Shown: positions 15,489 to 24,336, counted from the stretch's first letter. The stretch is 64,000 bases of DNA from Maricaulis sp048269565 (GCF_048269565.1 NZ_JBLXIK010000007.1:1-64000), one strand, 5' to 3'. Notes: generated by a model from the sequence alone, not told the origin. Made by a program: numbers and translations.

Positions 15489-17207
15489 ATGACGGATCGT
15501 CCAACCGAGTCGAAGACGGCTCAATTGCCGAGCGCGAGCTACAGCAAATTGGTGATGCTGCTCTTGTTTCTCGTCTACGCCTTCAATTTTCTCGATCGAC
15601 AGATCATCTCGATTCTCGCCATTCCCATCAAGGAAGAGCTCGGTCTGAGCGACGAACAGCTCGGCCTGCTGGGCGGCATCGCCTTCGCGCTGCTTTATTC
15701 CACCTTGGGCGTTCCGATCGCCTGGTTCGCCGACCGCTTCAACCGGACCTGGATCATGACCGGTTCGCTTCTGATCTGGAGCGGCTTTACGGCGCTGAGC
15801 GGGCTCGCAACCAATTTCATGCAGCTTTTCCTGGCCCGTGTCGGTGTCGGTATCGGTGAGGCCGGCGGTGTGGCCCCGGCCTATACGATCATTGCCGACT
15901 ATCATCCGCCGGAGAAACGCGCGCGGGCTTTGGCGATTTACTCGCTCGGCATTCCGGTCGGCAGTGCCTTCGGTGTTATCGCCGGCTCGCAGATCGCGGG
16001 CGGTGGAATTTCCGATTCGCTCGACTGGCGTTCAGCCTTCATCATTGTCGGACTCGCCGGAGTGTTCCTGGCGCCTCTCTTCAAGCTCCTCGTGCGTGAA
16101 CCGCGGCGCGGCCAGTTCGATGGCGTGCAGGCGACCCGCCCGACGGCGTTCGAGACCGAGGCTGCCTATCCGCCAGCCAAGGCCCGCATCCTGTCGATCG
16201 CCGGTGCTGTGCTGTTCGCGCTTCCAAGCTTGCTGGCGATCTTCAGCATCATGGTGTTCCACGCCGGCGCCTCACAATCGATCGGTCTGTTGCTGATTGC
16301 CGCGGCAGTCGGTGCGGTTTGCGGGTGGCTGGCCGGACAATGGGTGAGCCGCCGCGGCCACTGGACGGTGCTGGCGCTCGGCAGCTCGGTGCTGATGCTG
16401 ATCCCCGGACTGGTCGCCTGGGGCGTGCCGGTGGCGCTGGATGGCGAAAGCTTCGGTATGGGTGCGACCGCCTGGCTGATCGGCCGCGCCGTCGCCGGTG
16501 CGCTGATCGGCGTCTTCTTCGTCTTCTTCCGCGAATTCATGAATCTGGCGCTGGAAAAGCCAAGCTTCTGGCTGATGATCATGGGCGCCTCGGCCTCCTC
16601 GATGATGGGCTATGGCGTCTTCTTCTGGCTGCCATCCTTCTTCGCCCGCAGCTTCCAGCTTTCGCTCACCGAAACCGGCTGGTTGTTCGGTGGCGTCCTG
16701 TTCTTCGCCGGCAGCCTGGGTATCTTCCTCGGCGGTGTGATGGGCGACTGGATGGGCAAGCGCAAACGCTCCGCCTTCGCGACCGTGCCGGCGATTGCCT
16801 TCCTGGTTTCGGCACCGCTGTATTGGGCGGGCATCATGTCACCCTCGGCCATGATCGCGGTCATCGTGCTCTTCGTGCCGACGGCCCTTGGTCTTGCCTG
16901 GCTCGGCCCGGTGCTGTCAGCCTTCCAGCACCTCTTCCCGCCACATCTTCGCACCAGCGGTTCCTCGGTCTTCCTGTTGATCAACAATCTGTTGGGCATT
17001 GGCGGCGGCGTCTATGTGCTCGGCCGTCTGTCGACCCTGCTAGAGCCGACCTATGGCGAGGGCTCGCTGCGGATTTCGATCCTGATCGGCTCCTGCCTCT
17101 ATCTCGTCGCGGCCCTGTTCATGTTCTGGGCTGCGCGGCATCTGGCCCGCGACTGGGTCGAGCATGTTGCGCATGATGATTCGAATCGAGCAGCAGAGCC
17201 GGCCTGA
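15489..17207 (+). CDS. MFS transporter, spinster-like
   Basis: A 572-residue inner-membrane carrier. The first span and loop (FNFLDRQIISILAIPIKEEL), the loop-2 motif (GVPIAWFADRFNR) and the span-4 glycine motif (ARVGVGIGEAGGVAPAY) are those of spinster-type major facilitators. At 572 residues it is longer than the usual 430-450. The extra length is in the middle (about residues 225-330), where additional hydrophobic segments follow the cytoplasmic loop, suggesting 14 rather than 12 spans. Substrate unknown. The stop codon overlaps the next start by one base (TGATG), so the hydrolase downstream is co-translated and may act on the imported compound. Confidence 0.88.
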   Translation: MTDRPTESKTAQLPSASYSKLVMLLLFLVYAFNFLDRQIISILAIPIKEELGLSDEQLGLLGGIAFALLYSTLGVPIAWFADRFNRTWIMTGSLLIWSGFTALSGLATNFMQLFLARVGVGIGEAGGVAPAYTIIADYHPPEKRARALAIYSLGIPVGSAFGVIAGSQIAGGGISDSLDWRSAFIIVGLAGVFLAPLFKLLVREPRRGQFDGVQATRPTAFETEAAYPPAKARILSIAGAVLFALPSLLAIFSIMVFHAGASQSIGLLLIAAAVGAVCGWLAGQWVSRRGHWTVLALGSSVLMLIPGLVAWGVPVALDGESFGMGATAWLIGRAVAGALIGVFFVFFREFMNLALEKPSFWLMIMGASASSMMGYGVFFWLPSFFARSFQLSLTETGWLFGGVLFFAGSLGIFLGGVMGDWMGKRKRSAFATVPAIAFLVSAPLYWAGIMSPSAMIAVIVLFVPTALGLAWLGPVLSAFQHLFPPHLRTSGSSVFLLINNLLGIGGGVYVLGRLSTLLEPTYGEGSLRISILIGSCLYLVAALFMFWAARHLARDWVEHVAHDDSNRAAEPA

Positions 17208-18076
17208 TGTCACAGGGATATAGCGATCATTTCTTCGCCACCGCCGACGGGCCGGAATTGCATTATCGCGATTATCCGGCGGTCGGCGAGGTCCGCGGCG
17301 TGCCGGTGCTGTGCCTGCACGGGCTGACCCGCAATGTGCGGGATTTCGAGGATCTGGCGCCACGCCTTGCGGCGCTGGGGCGGCGTGTGATCGTTGCCTC
17401 GCAGCGCGGGCGTGGCCGGTCCGACCTGGACCCTCAGCCCGAACGCTACCAGCCGCTGACCTATGCGCTCGACATGATCGGCCTGCTCGACGCCCTGGCC
17501 ATCGAACGCGCCGTGTTTGTCGGCACCTCGATGGGCGGGCTGATGATGATGATCATGGCCGGACAGCAACCGCACCGGTTCGCAGCCGCCGTGTTCAATG
17601 ATATCGGCCCGGAAATCGCCAGTGTCGGGCTGGACCGGATCAAGGCCAATGTCTCGAGCCGCGACCCTGTCACCGGCTGGGAGGCTGCTGCCGCACGGTC
17701 GCGCGAGGCCAACCTCGCCGCCTTTCCCGAGCGGGCCGATGACCAGGCCTTCTGGCTGGATTTTGCCCACAAGACCTGGGTCGAGACCGGGGACGGGCAG
17801 ATCGCCCTCGCCTATGACGGGGCGATTGTCGACCAGATCGACAGCAGCGCCGTTCCGCCGGATCTGTGGCCCTTCTGGGCACCGTTCAAGACGATCCCGA
17901 CCCTTCTGGTCCGAGGCGGTATCAGCGATCTGCTGGCGCCGGAAACGGTGGCGGAAATGAAGCGGCTGAAGCCTGACCTCGAATTCGTCGAAGTCCCCGA
18001 TGTCGGCCACGCGCCCTTCATGACCGAGCCGGAAGCCTGGGCCGCGATCGAGCGCTTCGTGCAGCAGGCAGACTAG
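17207..18076 (+). CDS. alpha/beta-fold hydrolase
   Basis: A 289-residue hydrolase. The nucleophile elbow is GTSMGG (Ser near residue 107), the oxyanion HG motif is in LCLHGLTRN, and the catalytic His is in DVGHAPFM near the C-terminus. No signal peptide, so cytoplasmic. It forms a two-gene operon with the MFS carrier, overlapping it by one base, and meets the convergent phosphatase gene at its stop with a four-base overlap. Likely an esterase or related hydrolase; substrate unknown. Confidence 0.88.
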   Translation: MSQGYSDHFFATADGPELHYRDYPAVGEVRGVPVLCLHGLTRNVRDFEDLAPRLAALGRRVIVASQRGRGRSDLDPQPERYQPLTYALDMIGLLDALAIERAVFVGTSMGGLMMMIMAGQQPHRFAAAVFNDIGPEIASVGLDRIKANVSSRDPVTGWEAAAARSREANLAAFPERADDQAFWLDFAHKTWVETGDGQIALAYDGAIVDQIDSSAVPPDLWPFWAPFKTIPTLLVRGGISDLLAPETVAEMKRLKPDLEFVEVPDVGHAPFMTEPEAWAAIERFVQQAD

Positions 18077-18699
18077 CCAAACACCGTCTTCAGCCTGTCC
18101 GCTTCCGGCGTTTCGTTCCAGAACAGGCGCTGGCCGGCTTCGAGATCAACTGCACAGATATTGCCGGTCTTGACCTTGGCGTCGTGATCGGCGCCGCCGA
18201 GCACGCCGTGCATATAGCGCAGCACGCCATTGGAGGTGATGACCAGCGCGAAGCGGCGGCTCTGTGCCGCGTCCTGCATCACGGCGAGCGCATTGGCGCG
18301 CAGCGTCGCTTCGTCAGGCGTCCAGTCGACGCCTTCGGGGCGGCGATGCTCTTCATTCCAGGTGCGGTGCGCGTCGGCGCCGAATTCGGCGATGATCTCG
18401 TCGCAGGACTTGCCGCCCCAGGAGCCGTAATCAATCTCGCGCAGGCGTTCATCGATCTCGATCTTGCCGTGAAAGCCCGACAGCACCGCCACCAGTTCCG
18501 CCGCGCGGCGGGTGCGCTGCAGCGGGCCGGTGATGATACGCTCCGGGGTCAGCTGCGCCTCGCGCAGGGCATTGCCGAGTGCGGCGGCCTGTTCCTCGCC
18601 CCTGGGGACGAGCGGCAGGTCTTCCTTCGCGCCGACCCAGACGACCTTATCGCCGGGGCCGAATGTATTGCCGTGACGGGCAAGCAGGACCCGGCTCAT
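18073..18699 (-). CDS. histidine phosphatase family protein
   Basis: A 208-residue phosphoglycerate-mutase-like phosphatase. The phospho-accepting histidine is in LLARHGNTF at the N-terminus. The second-half histidine appears in LVITSNGVLRYMHGV, where the usual HG(G/A) is replaced by SNG, so the catalytic set is not entirely canonical. It starts inside the last four bases of kdsB, so the two are co-translated; a link to sugar-phosphate handling is inference. Confidence 0.85.
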   Translation of the reverse strand: MSRVLLARHGNTFGPGDKVVWVGAKEDLPLVPRGEEQAAALGNALREAQLTPERIITGPLQRTRRAAELVAVLSGFHGKIEIDERLREIDYGSWGGKSCDEIIAEFGADAHRTWNEEHRRPEGVDWTPDEATLRANALAVMQDAAQSRRFALVITSNGVLRYMHGVLGGADHDAKVKTGNICAVDLEAGQRLFWNETPEADRLKTVFG

Positions 18700-19478
18700 G
18701 GCACCAGCTCGCCTTCGCGGGCGATGATGCCCTCGACCACGGGCACATCCTCGGGCGCATCGACTGACCAGGCGGAACGGCCGCGATAATCGGTCGGCAC
18801 GATGCGGATCGGGATACCGTTTTCCAGGGCGCGCAATTGTTCCAGGCTTTCGGCCTTTTCCAGCGGCGAAGGTTCGAGCGCGACGATGCGTTCCAGCGTG
18901 TCGCGGCGATAGCCATACAGGCCGATATGCTGCCAGGTCGGGGTGCCGGCCTCGGGGTGGCGCTGAAACGGGATGACGCCCTTGGAGAAGTACAGCGCAT
19001 CCATCGCCCGGTTGAAGACGACCGTGGTGCCGCCGACAATCCCCTTGGCCTTCATCTCGCGCATGCGGGTGGCGGTGTCCTCCGGCATTTTCACAGCCGG
19101 GGTGGCCATGGCGAGGCCGGAATCGGCGCGCATGGCAGTGGCGACGTCACCGATCACCCAGGGCGGGATCAGGGCGGCATCGCCCTGGACATTGATGATG
19201 ATTTCGTCGTCACTGCCAAGCCGTTTGACGGCGTCGAGGGCGCGCTCGGTGCCGTTGCGGCAGGCCGGATCGGTCATCACGGCCTCGCCGCCAAACCCGC
19301 GCACGGCAGCGACAATGCGCTCGTCATCGGTTGCGACCACGACGCGATCAACGCCCGGCGCCGCGCTGGCCGAGCGCCAGACGCGTTCGATCATCATGCG
19401 TCCGGCAATCTTTTCGAGCGGCTTGCCCGGAAAGCGGCCGGAGGCGTAGCGGGCAGGAATGATGGCGATGACGGACAT
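18696..19478 (-). CDS. kdsB: 3-deoxy-manno-octulosonate cytidylyltransferase
   Basis: A 260-residue CMP-Kdo synthetase that activates Kdo with CTP for the inner core of lipopolysaccharide. The nucleotide-binding start (SVIAIIPARYASGRFPGKP), the NVQGDAALIPP motif and the loop QHIGLYGYRRDTL are characteristic. Length is close to the usual 245-260. Cytoplasmic. It heads a two-gene unit with the histidine phosphatase. Confidence 0.95.
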   Translation of the reverse strand: MSVIAIIPARYASGRFPGKPLEKIAGRMMIERVWRSASAAPGVDRVVVATDDERIVAAVRGFGGEAVMTDPACRNGTERALDAVKRLGSDDEIIINVQGDAALIPPWVIGDVATAMRADSGLAMATPAVKMPEDTATRMREMKAKGIVGGTTVVFNRAMDALYFSKGVIPFQRHPEAGTPTWQHIGLYGYRRDTLERIVALEPSPLEKAESLEQLRALENGIPIRIVPTDYRGRSAWSVDAPEDVPVVEGIIAREGELVP

Positions 19479-19648
19479 GGGGCAACCCTTTCAGTTCGGA
19501 TTGCTTGTTTCACAGGCCCCGTCTGATTTCCAGTCCTTCTGCCGGACCCGCGCGGATGGCGGCAATATTGTCTCTGGCGCCCGTCCGTGCGATCCTCAGA
19601 TGATGGGCCGTCACACCTTTGCGGACAAAGCTGCCCGGAGCCTATGCC

Positions 19649-20005
19649 ATGCTGGAGACAAGCCGACTTGCCGCCTTGGCTGCAGCCTTGCTGCTCAGCC
19701 CCGCCGCCGAGGGCCAGGCTGCGAGTGATCAAGTGCTGTCGCCCGCCGAGGCCGCTTCAGACCAGGCCGCCGAGCTCTTGTATCTGGAGACGCTGCGCCA
19801 GGCTGCCAATGCGCCGCGCCTTGATCCTGAGTCCGATAGCGAAGACACGATCATCGTCGAGGCGCAGGGCCCGGGGGCAGTGGTGTGTAGCTGGCGAGCC
19901 CGTAATGGCAGCAATTTTCGCGAACGCCGTTGCAAGTCACGCTTTCAGGCCGAGCGGGAACGGCAACAGGCTGTCTACACCCTGAGACGGATCCGCGGCT
20001 TCTAG
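19649..20005 (+). CDS. small secreted Cys-motif protein
   Basis: About 118 residues with a cleavable signal peptide (LETSRLAALAAALLLSPAAEG). The C-terminal half carries the motif CSWRARNGSNFRERRCKSR, two cysteines 15 residues apart that could form one disulfide. The same pattern is in the next gene and in the broken gene at 20742, so this is a local family. No known domain is evident; function unknown, probably periplasmic. Start chosen at the ATG that opens the signal peptide rather than ten codons upstream. Confidence 0.7.
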   Translation: MLETSRLAALAAALLLSPAAEGQAASDQVLSPAEAASDQAAELLYLETLRQAANAPRLDPESDSEDTIIVEAQGPGAVVCSWRARNGSNFRERRCKSRFQAERERQQAVYTLRRIRGF

Positions 20006-20159
20006 GCCTGTCCTCAGCCAGCGCCCGGGATGCCGGTGTTGAAGGCCGGGCCTCGGATCCTGGATTGCATTTTTCGGCCCTGCACGACATAATCCAGACG
20101 CTCCCTAACCGCATCTTCTATGCATTGCGGCTGGATTGAGAGCGTCGAGGGAGAAAGGC

Positions 20160-20489
20160 ATGAAACGATTTGTAGTCGCAGGCCTTGCCGCTGCCGGCCT
20201 GGCCTTTACCGCGGGCGCAGCGAGCGCCCAGGACCAGACCGACCCGGCGGCCGCCCCGGCCGACATCGCGATGAGCCAGAACGAGCCGGCCGTCGCCGAA
20301 TCCGAGCCTGTCGAGACCCAGGTCGCCGAGGAAGCCGAAGAAGAAGTCGTCTGCCATTGGCGCCGCCAGACGGGCAGCAATTTCCGCGAACGGATTTGCA
20401 TGACGCGGCGGCAGACAGAGCAGGCCGAGGAGGCTGCGGAGCGGTCGCTCCGACGGATGCGCCGGGGTCAGGCCTTTTCGCCGAACTAG
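20160..20489 (+). CDS. small secreted Cys-motif protein, paralogue
   Basis: A 109-residue protein with a signal peptide (KRFVVAGLAAAGLAFTAGA ending AASAQ), an acidic Ala/Glu/Pro-rich middle, and the motif CHWRRQTGSNFRERICMTRR followed by a basic tail. It shares this motif with the gene 155 bases upstream, pointing to tandem duplication. A good Shine-Dalgarno (GAGGGAG) precedes the ATG. The short CysxnGSNxxxRxCys pattern recurs in small alphaproteobacterial secreted proteins as I remember them, but no function is known to me. Confidence 0.75.
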   Translation: MKRFVVAGLAAAGLAFTAGAASAQDQTDPAAAPADIAMSQNEPAVAESEPVETQVAEEAEEEVVCHWRRQTGSNFRERICMTRRQTEQAEEAAERSLRRMRRGQAFSPN

Positions 20490-20520
20490 ACCGGACTTTG
20501 GCCGGTCGCTCCGGTCTTTG
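20489..20520 (+). terminator. weak hairpin after the Cys-motif gene
   Basis: GACCGGA pairs with TCCGGTC across a 14-base loop and is followed by TTT only. It begins at the last base of the stop codon, so it may end transcription of the small gene, but the T-run is poor. Confidence 0.35.
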
Positions 20521-20741
20521 ATCAAGAATTCAGGCACCGGAGGCAATTCCACCGATCGGCGCGGACGGGCTGTGCCATGGGTGCCAGGCGTTCCTGCACC
20601 TCCGGTGGCGCAGGCCAAACCTGCCCAAGTCCGGTCATGACTGAGGTGGGGCCTCGGGCCGCGGGAATCCCTTGTTAGACTGCCAGTGTTGGACGAGCGG
20701 CGCAGTGGCCATTCGTTTCAAATCGCGTCTCGGAGGGCCGT

Positions 20742-20929
20742 ATGCTGAAACTGGTCACCACGCTCATGCTTGCTGTCTGCTTGCGCGACCACCGCCAAAA
20801 CAACCGCGACTGACGGGCAGGAATCGGACGATTCAAGCCAGCGCATGGTGCGGCGTTGCGAGACCGTGAGCGATATGGGCTCGAACCGGCCACGCCGCGT
20901 TTGCGAGATGGTTCCTGCCGGCAGCTGAG
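20742..20929 (+). pseudogene. frameshifted small lipoprotein of the Cys-motif family
   Basis: The ATG at 20742 opens a signal sequence (MLKLVTTLML) that reaches a stop at 20811. Reading one base later from about 20770 gives LLSACATTAK (a lipobox with lipidated Cys), a linker, and CETVSDMGSNRPRRVCEM with a stop at 20927-20929. Joined, the two frames give a coherent lipoprotein of about 60 residues whose motif matches the genes at 19649 and 20160. The break is therefore a one-base insertion or two-base loss near 20765-20775, or a sequencing error. An internal TTG at 20770 could also start a product lacking a full signal. Confidence 0.6.
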
Positions 20930-20953
20930 ATCTTCGGGGCGGAGCTACGCGAA

Positions 20954-20971
20954 TTGGCGTGAATTCGCCAA
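20954..20971. promoter_or_regulatory. 18-base palindrome upstream of arg operon
   Basis: TTGGCG-tgaatt-CGCCAA is a perfect six-base inverted repeat about 90 bases before the arginine operon start. It is a reasonable repressor site, but does not match an ArgR box that I recognise. Confidence 0.35.
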
Positions 20972-20998
20972 CCGTGTAGTGATATATGGACATCAAAG

Positions 20999-21032
20999 GC
21001 ACCCGGTCTTATGGCCGGGTGTCTGTCTTTTT
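20999..21032 (+). terminator. terminator or attenuator before arg operon
   Basis: CACCCGG (21001-21007) pairs with CCGGGTG (21015-21021) and is followed by TCTGTCTTTTT. It ends only 28 bases before the first arg start, so either it ends the upstream small gene and the arg promoter overlaps it, or it acts as an attenuator in the arg leader. Confidence 0.6.
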
Positions 21033-21059
21033 CCGCCAGTTTGAGATTTCGAGACTTCC

Positions 21060-22070
21060 ATGCGCCATTTTCTATCGACCGCCGACTGGACCCGCCCCGA
21101 ACTTCAGGGGCTGCTTGATCGCGCTGCCGCGTTCAAGTCCGGTACGGTCAGCCGTGCGCTTGAAGGCAAGTCGATCGCCCTGCTGTTCTTCAACCCGTCG
21201 CTGCGCACGCGGACATCCTTCGATATCGGCGCCACGAAAATGGGAGGCCACGCCATCGTGCTCGACGCCAAGGGCGCGACCTGGCCGCTGGAATTCGCCG
21301 ATGGTGCTGTAATGGACGGCACCGCAGAGGAGCATGTGCGCGAGGCGGCGCGGGTGTTGTCGAGCTATGTCGACCTGATCGCGATTCGCTGTTTCCCCGA
21401 GTTCAAGGACTGGGCGGCCGAGCGCGAGGATCCGATGATCTCCGCCTTCGCGAAGCACTCCACCGTGCCTGTGATCAATATGGAAACCATCGTCCATCCC
21501 TGCCAGGAACTGGCGATGATGCTGGCACTGCAGGAGCGGATCGGCGCGGTGCAGGACAAGACCTTCCTTTTGACCTGGGTGCCGCACCCCAAACCGCTCA
21601 ACACCGCCGTTGCCAATTCGGCCCTGCTGATGGCGGCCAAGTTCGGCATGAATGTACGCCTGTTGGTGCCCGATGAGCGCTATCGCCTTGATGAGCGCTA
21701 TATGGGCGCGGCCGAACGCTTCACCGCCGAGGGCGGCGGCTCTGTCACCATGACGACCGATGTCGAGGTCGCCTATGCCGGCGCCGATGCCGTCTATGCC
21801 AAGAGCTGGGGCGCGCTGCCCTTTTATGGCCATTGGGACGACGAAGCGCCCTTCCGCGCCAAGGGCAAGGATTTCATGATCACGCCGGAAAAGATGGCGC
21901 TGACCAATAATGCCACCGTCAGCCACTGCCTGCCGATGCGCCGCAATGTGAAGATCGCCGATGCCGTCGTCGACAGCCCCGCCTTTCTCGGCATCGAGGA
22001 GGCGGCCAACCGCCTGCCGGTGCAGCAGGCCGTGATGGAAGCGCTCGCCAGCCAGGGAGCGGTCAAGTGA
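21060..22070 (+). CDS. argF': N-acetylornithine carbamoyltransferase
   Basis: A 336-residue transcarbamylase. The carbamoyl-phosphate loop reads FFNPSLRTRTSFD rather than the STRTR of ordinary ornithine enzymes, the HPCQELAM motif follows, and the C-terminal CLPMRRNVK replaces HCLP-type ornithine motifs. These mark the acetylornithine enzyme known from Xanthomonas, which makes N-acetylcitrulline from N-acetylornithine. The pathway then requires an acetylcitrulline deacetylase (argE'-type), not in the window. It overlaps the next gene by four bases. Confidence 0.9.
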   Translation: MRHFLSTADWTRPELQGLLDRAAAFKSGTVSRALEGKSIALLFFNPSLRTRTSFDIGATKMGGHAIVLDAKGATWPLEFADGAVMDGTAEEHVREAARVLSSYVDLIAIRCFPEFKDWAAEREDPMISAFAKHSTVPVINMETIVHPCQELAMMLALQERIGAVQDKTFLLTWVPHPKPLNTAVANSALLMAAKFGMNVRLLVPDERYRLDERYMGAAERFTAEGGGSVTMTTDVEVAYAGADAVYAKSWGALPFYGHWDDEAPFRAKGKDFMITPEKMALTNNATVSHCLPMRRNVKIADAVVDSPAFLGIEEAANRLPVQQAVMEALASQGAVK

Positions 22071-23395
22071 CGTCGCAGCTCCCGGGCGTCCGCCCGACCA
22101 TTGTCCGGCTGCTGTCGCATATGCGCGACGGCAAGGAGATCCGCGAATACCTGCAACGCTTTTCCGGTGTCGATCAGGAACGCTTTGCCGTCATCAAGGT
22201 TGGTGGCGCGGTGATCCAGGAGGACCTCGAGGGCCTGTCGACGGCATTGGCCTTCCTGCAATCGGTCGGCCTGTCACCGGTCGTGGTGCATGGCGGCGGT
22301 CCACAGCTGGATGCGGCGCTGTCTGAAGCGGGTATCGGGACCGAGCGTATCAATGGGCTGCGGGTCACCCGCGAGAACGCCATTCCGATCATTCGCGACA
22401 CGCTGACCCAGGCCAATCTGCAGCTGGTCGACGCCATCCGCGAAGCGGGCGGGCGTGCCGCCGCGGTGCCGCGCGGTGTGTTCGAGGCCGAACTGATCGA
22501 TGAGGACCAGCTCGGCCGCGTCGGCGAGCCGACAAAGATCCATCTCGAACTGGTCGCCGCTGCGGCCCGCGCCGGGCAGGCCGCCATCCTTGGCTGCCTC
22601 GGCGAGACGAGTGATGGCCGCCTGGTCAATATCAATGCCGACAGCGCCGTGCGGGCGCTGGTGCACGCGCTGCAGCCTTACAAGGTCGTCTTCCTGACCG
22701 GCACGGGCGGTCTGCTCGACGAATGGGGTGATGTCCTCTCCTCGATCAATCTGGCGACCGACTATGCCGACCTGATCCAGGCCGACTGGGTCAATGGCGG
22801 CATGCGGTTGAAGCTGGAAGAGATCAAGCGCCTGCTCGATGATCTGCCGCTGTCGAGCTCGGTCTCGATCACCAGCCCGGCGGAACTGGCGCGCGAGCTC
22901 TTCACCCACGCCGGCGCCGGCACACTGATCCGGCGCGGCGAGACCATTCTCGCCACCGGTTCCAAGGCCGATCTCGATCTCGAACGTCTCGATGCGCTGG
23001 TGACCAAGGCCTTTGGCCGCCGGCCGGTTGCCGGCTATTGGGACGCGCTTGAACTTGACCAGGCGTTCGTCACCGACAGCTATCGCGCCGCGGCGATCAC
23101 AACCCGGCTGGATGACTGGGTCTATCTCGACAAATTTGCCGTGCTCGATGATGCGCGCGGTGAGGGCTTGGGCCGCACAGTCTGGAACCGGCTGGTCGAG
23201 TATGCGCCGCGGCTGATCTGGCGCTCGCGGACCTCCAATCCGGTCAATGGCTTCTATTTTGACGAATGCGACGGCGCGATCCGGCGCGAGGAATGGACCG
23301 TGTTCTGGCGCGGCGAGGATATCCGCCCGGCCGATATTGACGGCGTCGTCACCCGCATTTTTGGCCTGACGCCAACCCTGGAGCCGCTGTCATGA
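22067..23395 (+). CDS. argB: fused acetylglutamate kinase/N-acetylglutamate synthase
   Basis: A 442-residue fusion. Residues about 40-290 are an amino-acid kinase (KVGGAV, VVHGGGPQLDAAL, NINADSAVRAL) and residues about 310-442 a GNAT acyltransferase with the acetyl-CoA loop DDARGEGLGRTVW. Such vertebrate-like NAGS/K enzymes make N-acetylglutamate and phosphorylate it, the first two steps of arginine synthesis; the Maricaulis maris enzyme is, as I recall, the structural model. The start is a GTG overlapping the previous TGA, with GGGAG upstream. The next ATG overlaps its TGA. Confidence 0.93.
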   Translation: MTSQLPGVRPTIVRLLSHMRDGKEIREYLQRFSGVDQERFAVIKVGGAVIQEDLEGLSTALAFLQSVGLSPVVVHGGGPQLDAALSEAGIGTERINGLRVTRENAIPIIRDTLTQANLQLVDAIREAGGRAAAVPRGVFEAELIDEDQLGRVGEPTKIHLELVAAAARAGQAAILGCLGETSDGRLVNINADSAVRALVHALQPYKVVFLTGTGGLLDEWGDVLSSINLATDYADLIQADWVNGGMRLKLEEIKRLLDDLPLSSSVSITSPAELARELFTHAGAGTLIRRGETILATGSKADLDLERLDALVTKAFGRRPVAGYWDALELDQAFVTDSYRAAAITTRLDDWVYLDKFAVLDDARGEGLGRTVWNRLVEYAPRLIWRSRTSNPVNGFYFDECDGAIRREEWTVFWRGEDIRPADIDGVVTRIFGLTPTLEPLS

Positions 23396-24321
23396 CGCGG
23401 ACGGTCGGTCTGGTCGGTGCGCGCGGCCATACCGGGCGCGAATTGCTGCGCCTGATCGCGGCGCGCAGCGATCTCGATCTCGCCTTTGCCAGCTCGCGTG
23501 AACTGGCGGGGCAGCCGGTCAATGAGCTGGCACCGGAAATCGCGCCGGGACTGATGTTCGAGGCGCTGCCAGCTGACGCTGTGGCCGCACGCCAGGTCGA
23601 TGCCGTCATTCTCGCGCTGCCCAATGGCGCCTCGGCCCCGTTTGTCGCCGCCATCAATGCGGTCAGCCCGCAAACCGTGATCGTCGACCTGTCGGCAGAC
23701 TATCGCTTCGACGAGAGCTGGACCTATGGCCTGCCAGAGATTTATGGCCGCGAGGCCCTGCGCCGCACGACGCGGATCGCCAATCCGGGATGTTATGCGA
23801 CCGCGGGGCAGTTGGCGATCGCGCCCTTGCGTGACCGGCTGGCGTCCGATCCGCATGTCTTTGGTGTCTCCGGCTATTCCGGCGCCGGGACCACGCCCTC
23901 GCGCAAGAATGATCCCGATGCCCTGCACGACAATCTCATGCCCTATGCCCTGACCGGGCATTTGCACGAACAGGAAATGGCGCGTCATCTCGGCTGTGAG
24001 GTCCGCTTCACACCGCATGTCGCCGCCTTCTTCCGCGGTATTCTCGCCACGGTGCACATCGCCCTGGACGCGCCGGTGACGCATCAGGCGCTGATCGCGC
24101 TCTATGAGGATGCCTATCGCGGCGAGCCGCTGGTGCGGGTGACGACCGACATGCCGGAAATTCGCGACGGTGCCGGCGATCCCGGCGCAGTGATTGGCGG
24201 ATTTGGCCTCAGCACTGACGGCTGCCATGTCGTCGTGGTGTGCGCCCTCGACAATCTGCTCAAGGGCGCAGCGGTGCAGGCGCTGCAGAATCTGTGTCTG
24301 GCCCTGGATCTGCCTGAGTAG
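23392..24321 (+). CDS. argC: N-acetyl-gamma-glutamyl-phosphate reductase
   Basis: A 309-residue NADPH-dependent reductase, third step of arginine synthesis. The dinucleotide-binding start is VGLVGARGHTGRELLRL; the active-site Cys134 lies in IANPGCYATAG; the C-terminal GAAVQALQNLCLALDLPE is typical. It is of the shorter type-1 form. Third gene of the operon, translationally coupled through ATGA to argB, so three successive activities of the acetylated pathway (synthase/kinase, reductase, transcarbamylase) are made together. Confidence 0.95.
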   Translation: MTRTVGLVGARGHTGRELLRLIAARSDLDLAFASSRELAGQPVNELAPEIAPGLMFEALPADAVAARQVDAVILALPNGASAPFVAAINAVSPQTVIVDLSADYRFDESWTYGLPEIYGREALRRTTRIANPGCYATAGQLAIAPLRDRLASDPHVFGVSGYSGAGTTPSRKNDPDALHDNLMPYALTGHLHEQEMARHLGCEVRFTPHVAAFFRGILATVHIALDAPVTHQALIALYEDAYRGEPLVRVTTDMPEIRDGAGDPGAVIGGFGLSTDGCHVVVVCALDNLLKGAAVQALQNLCLALDLPE

Positions 24322-24336
24322 ACGCTAGCGGGATAA

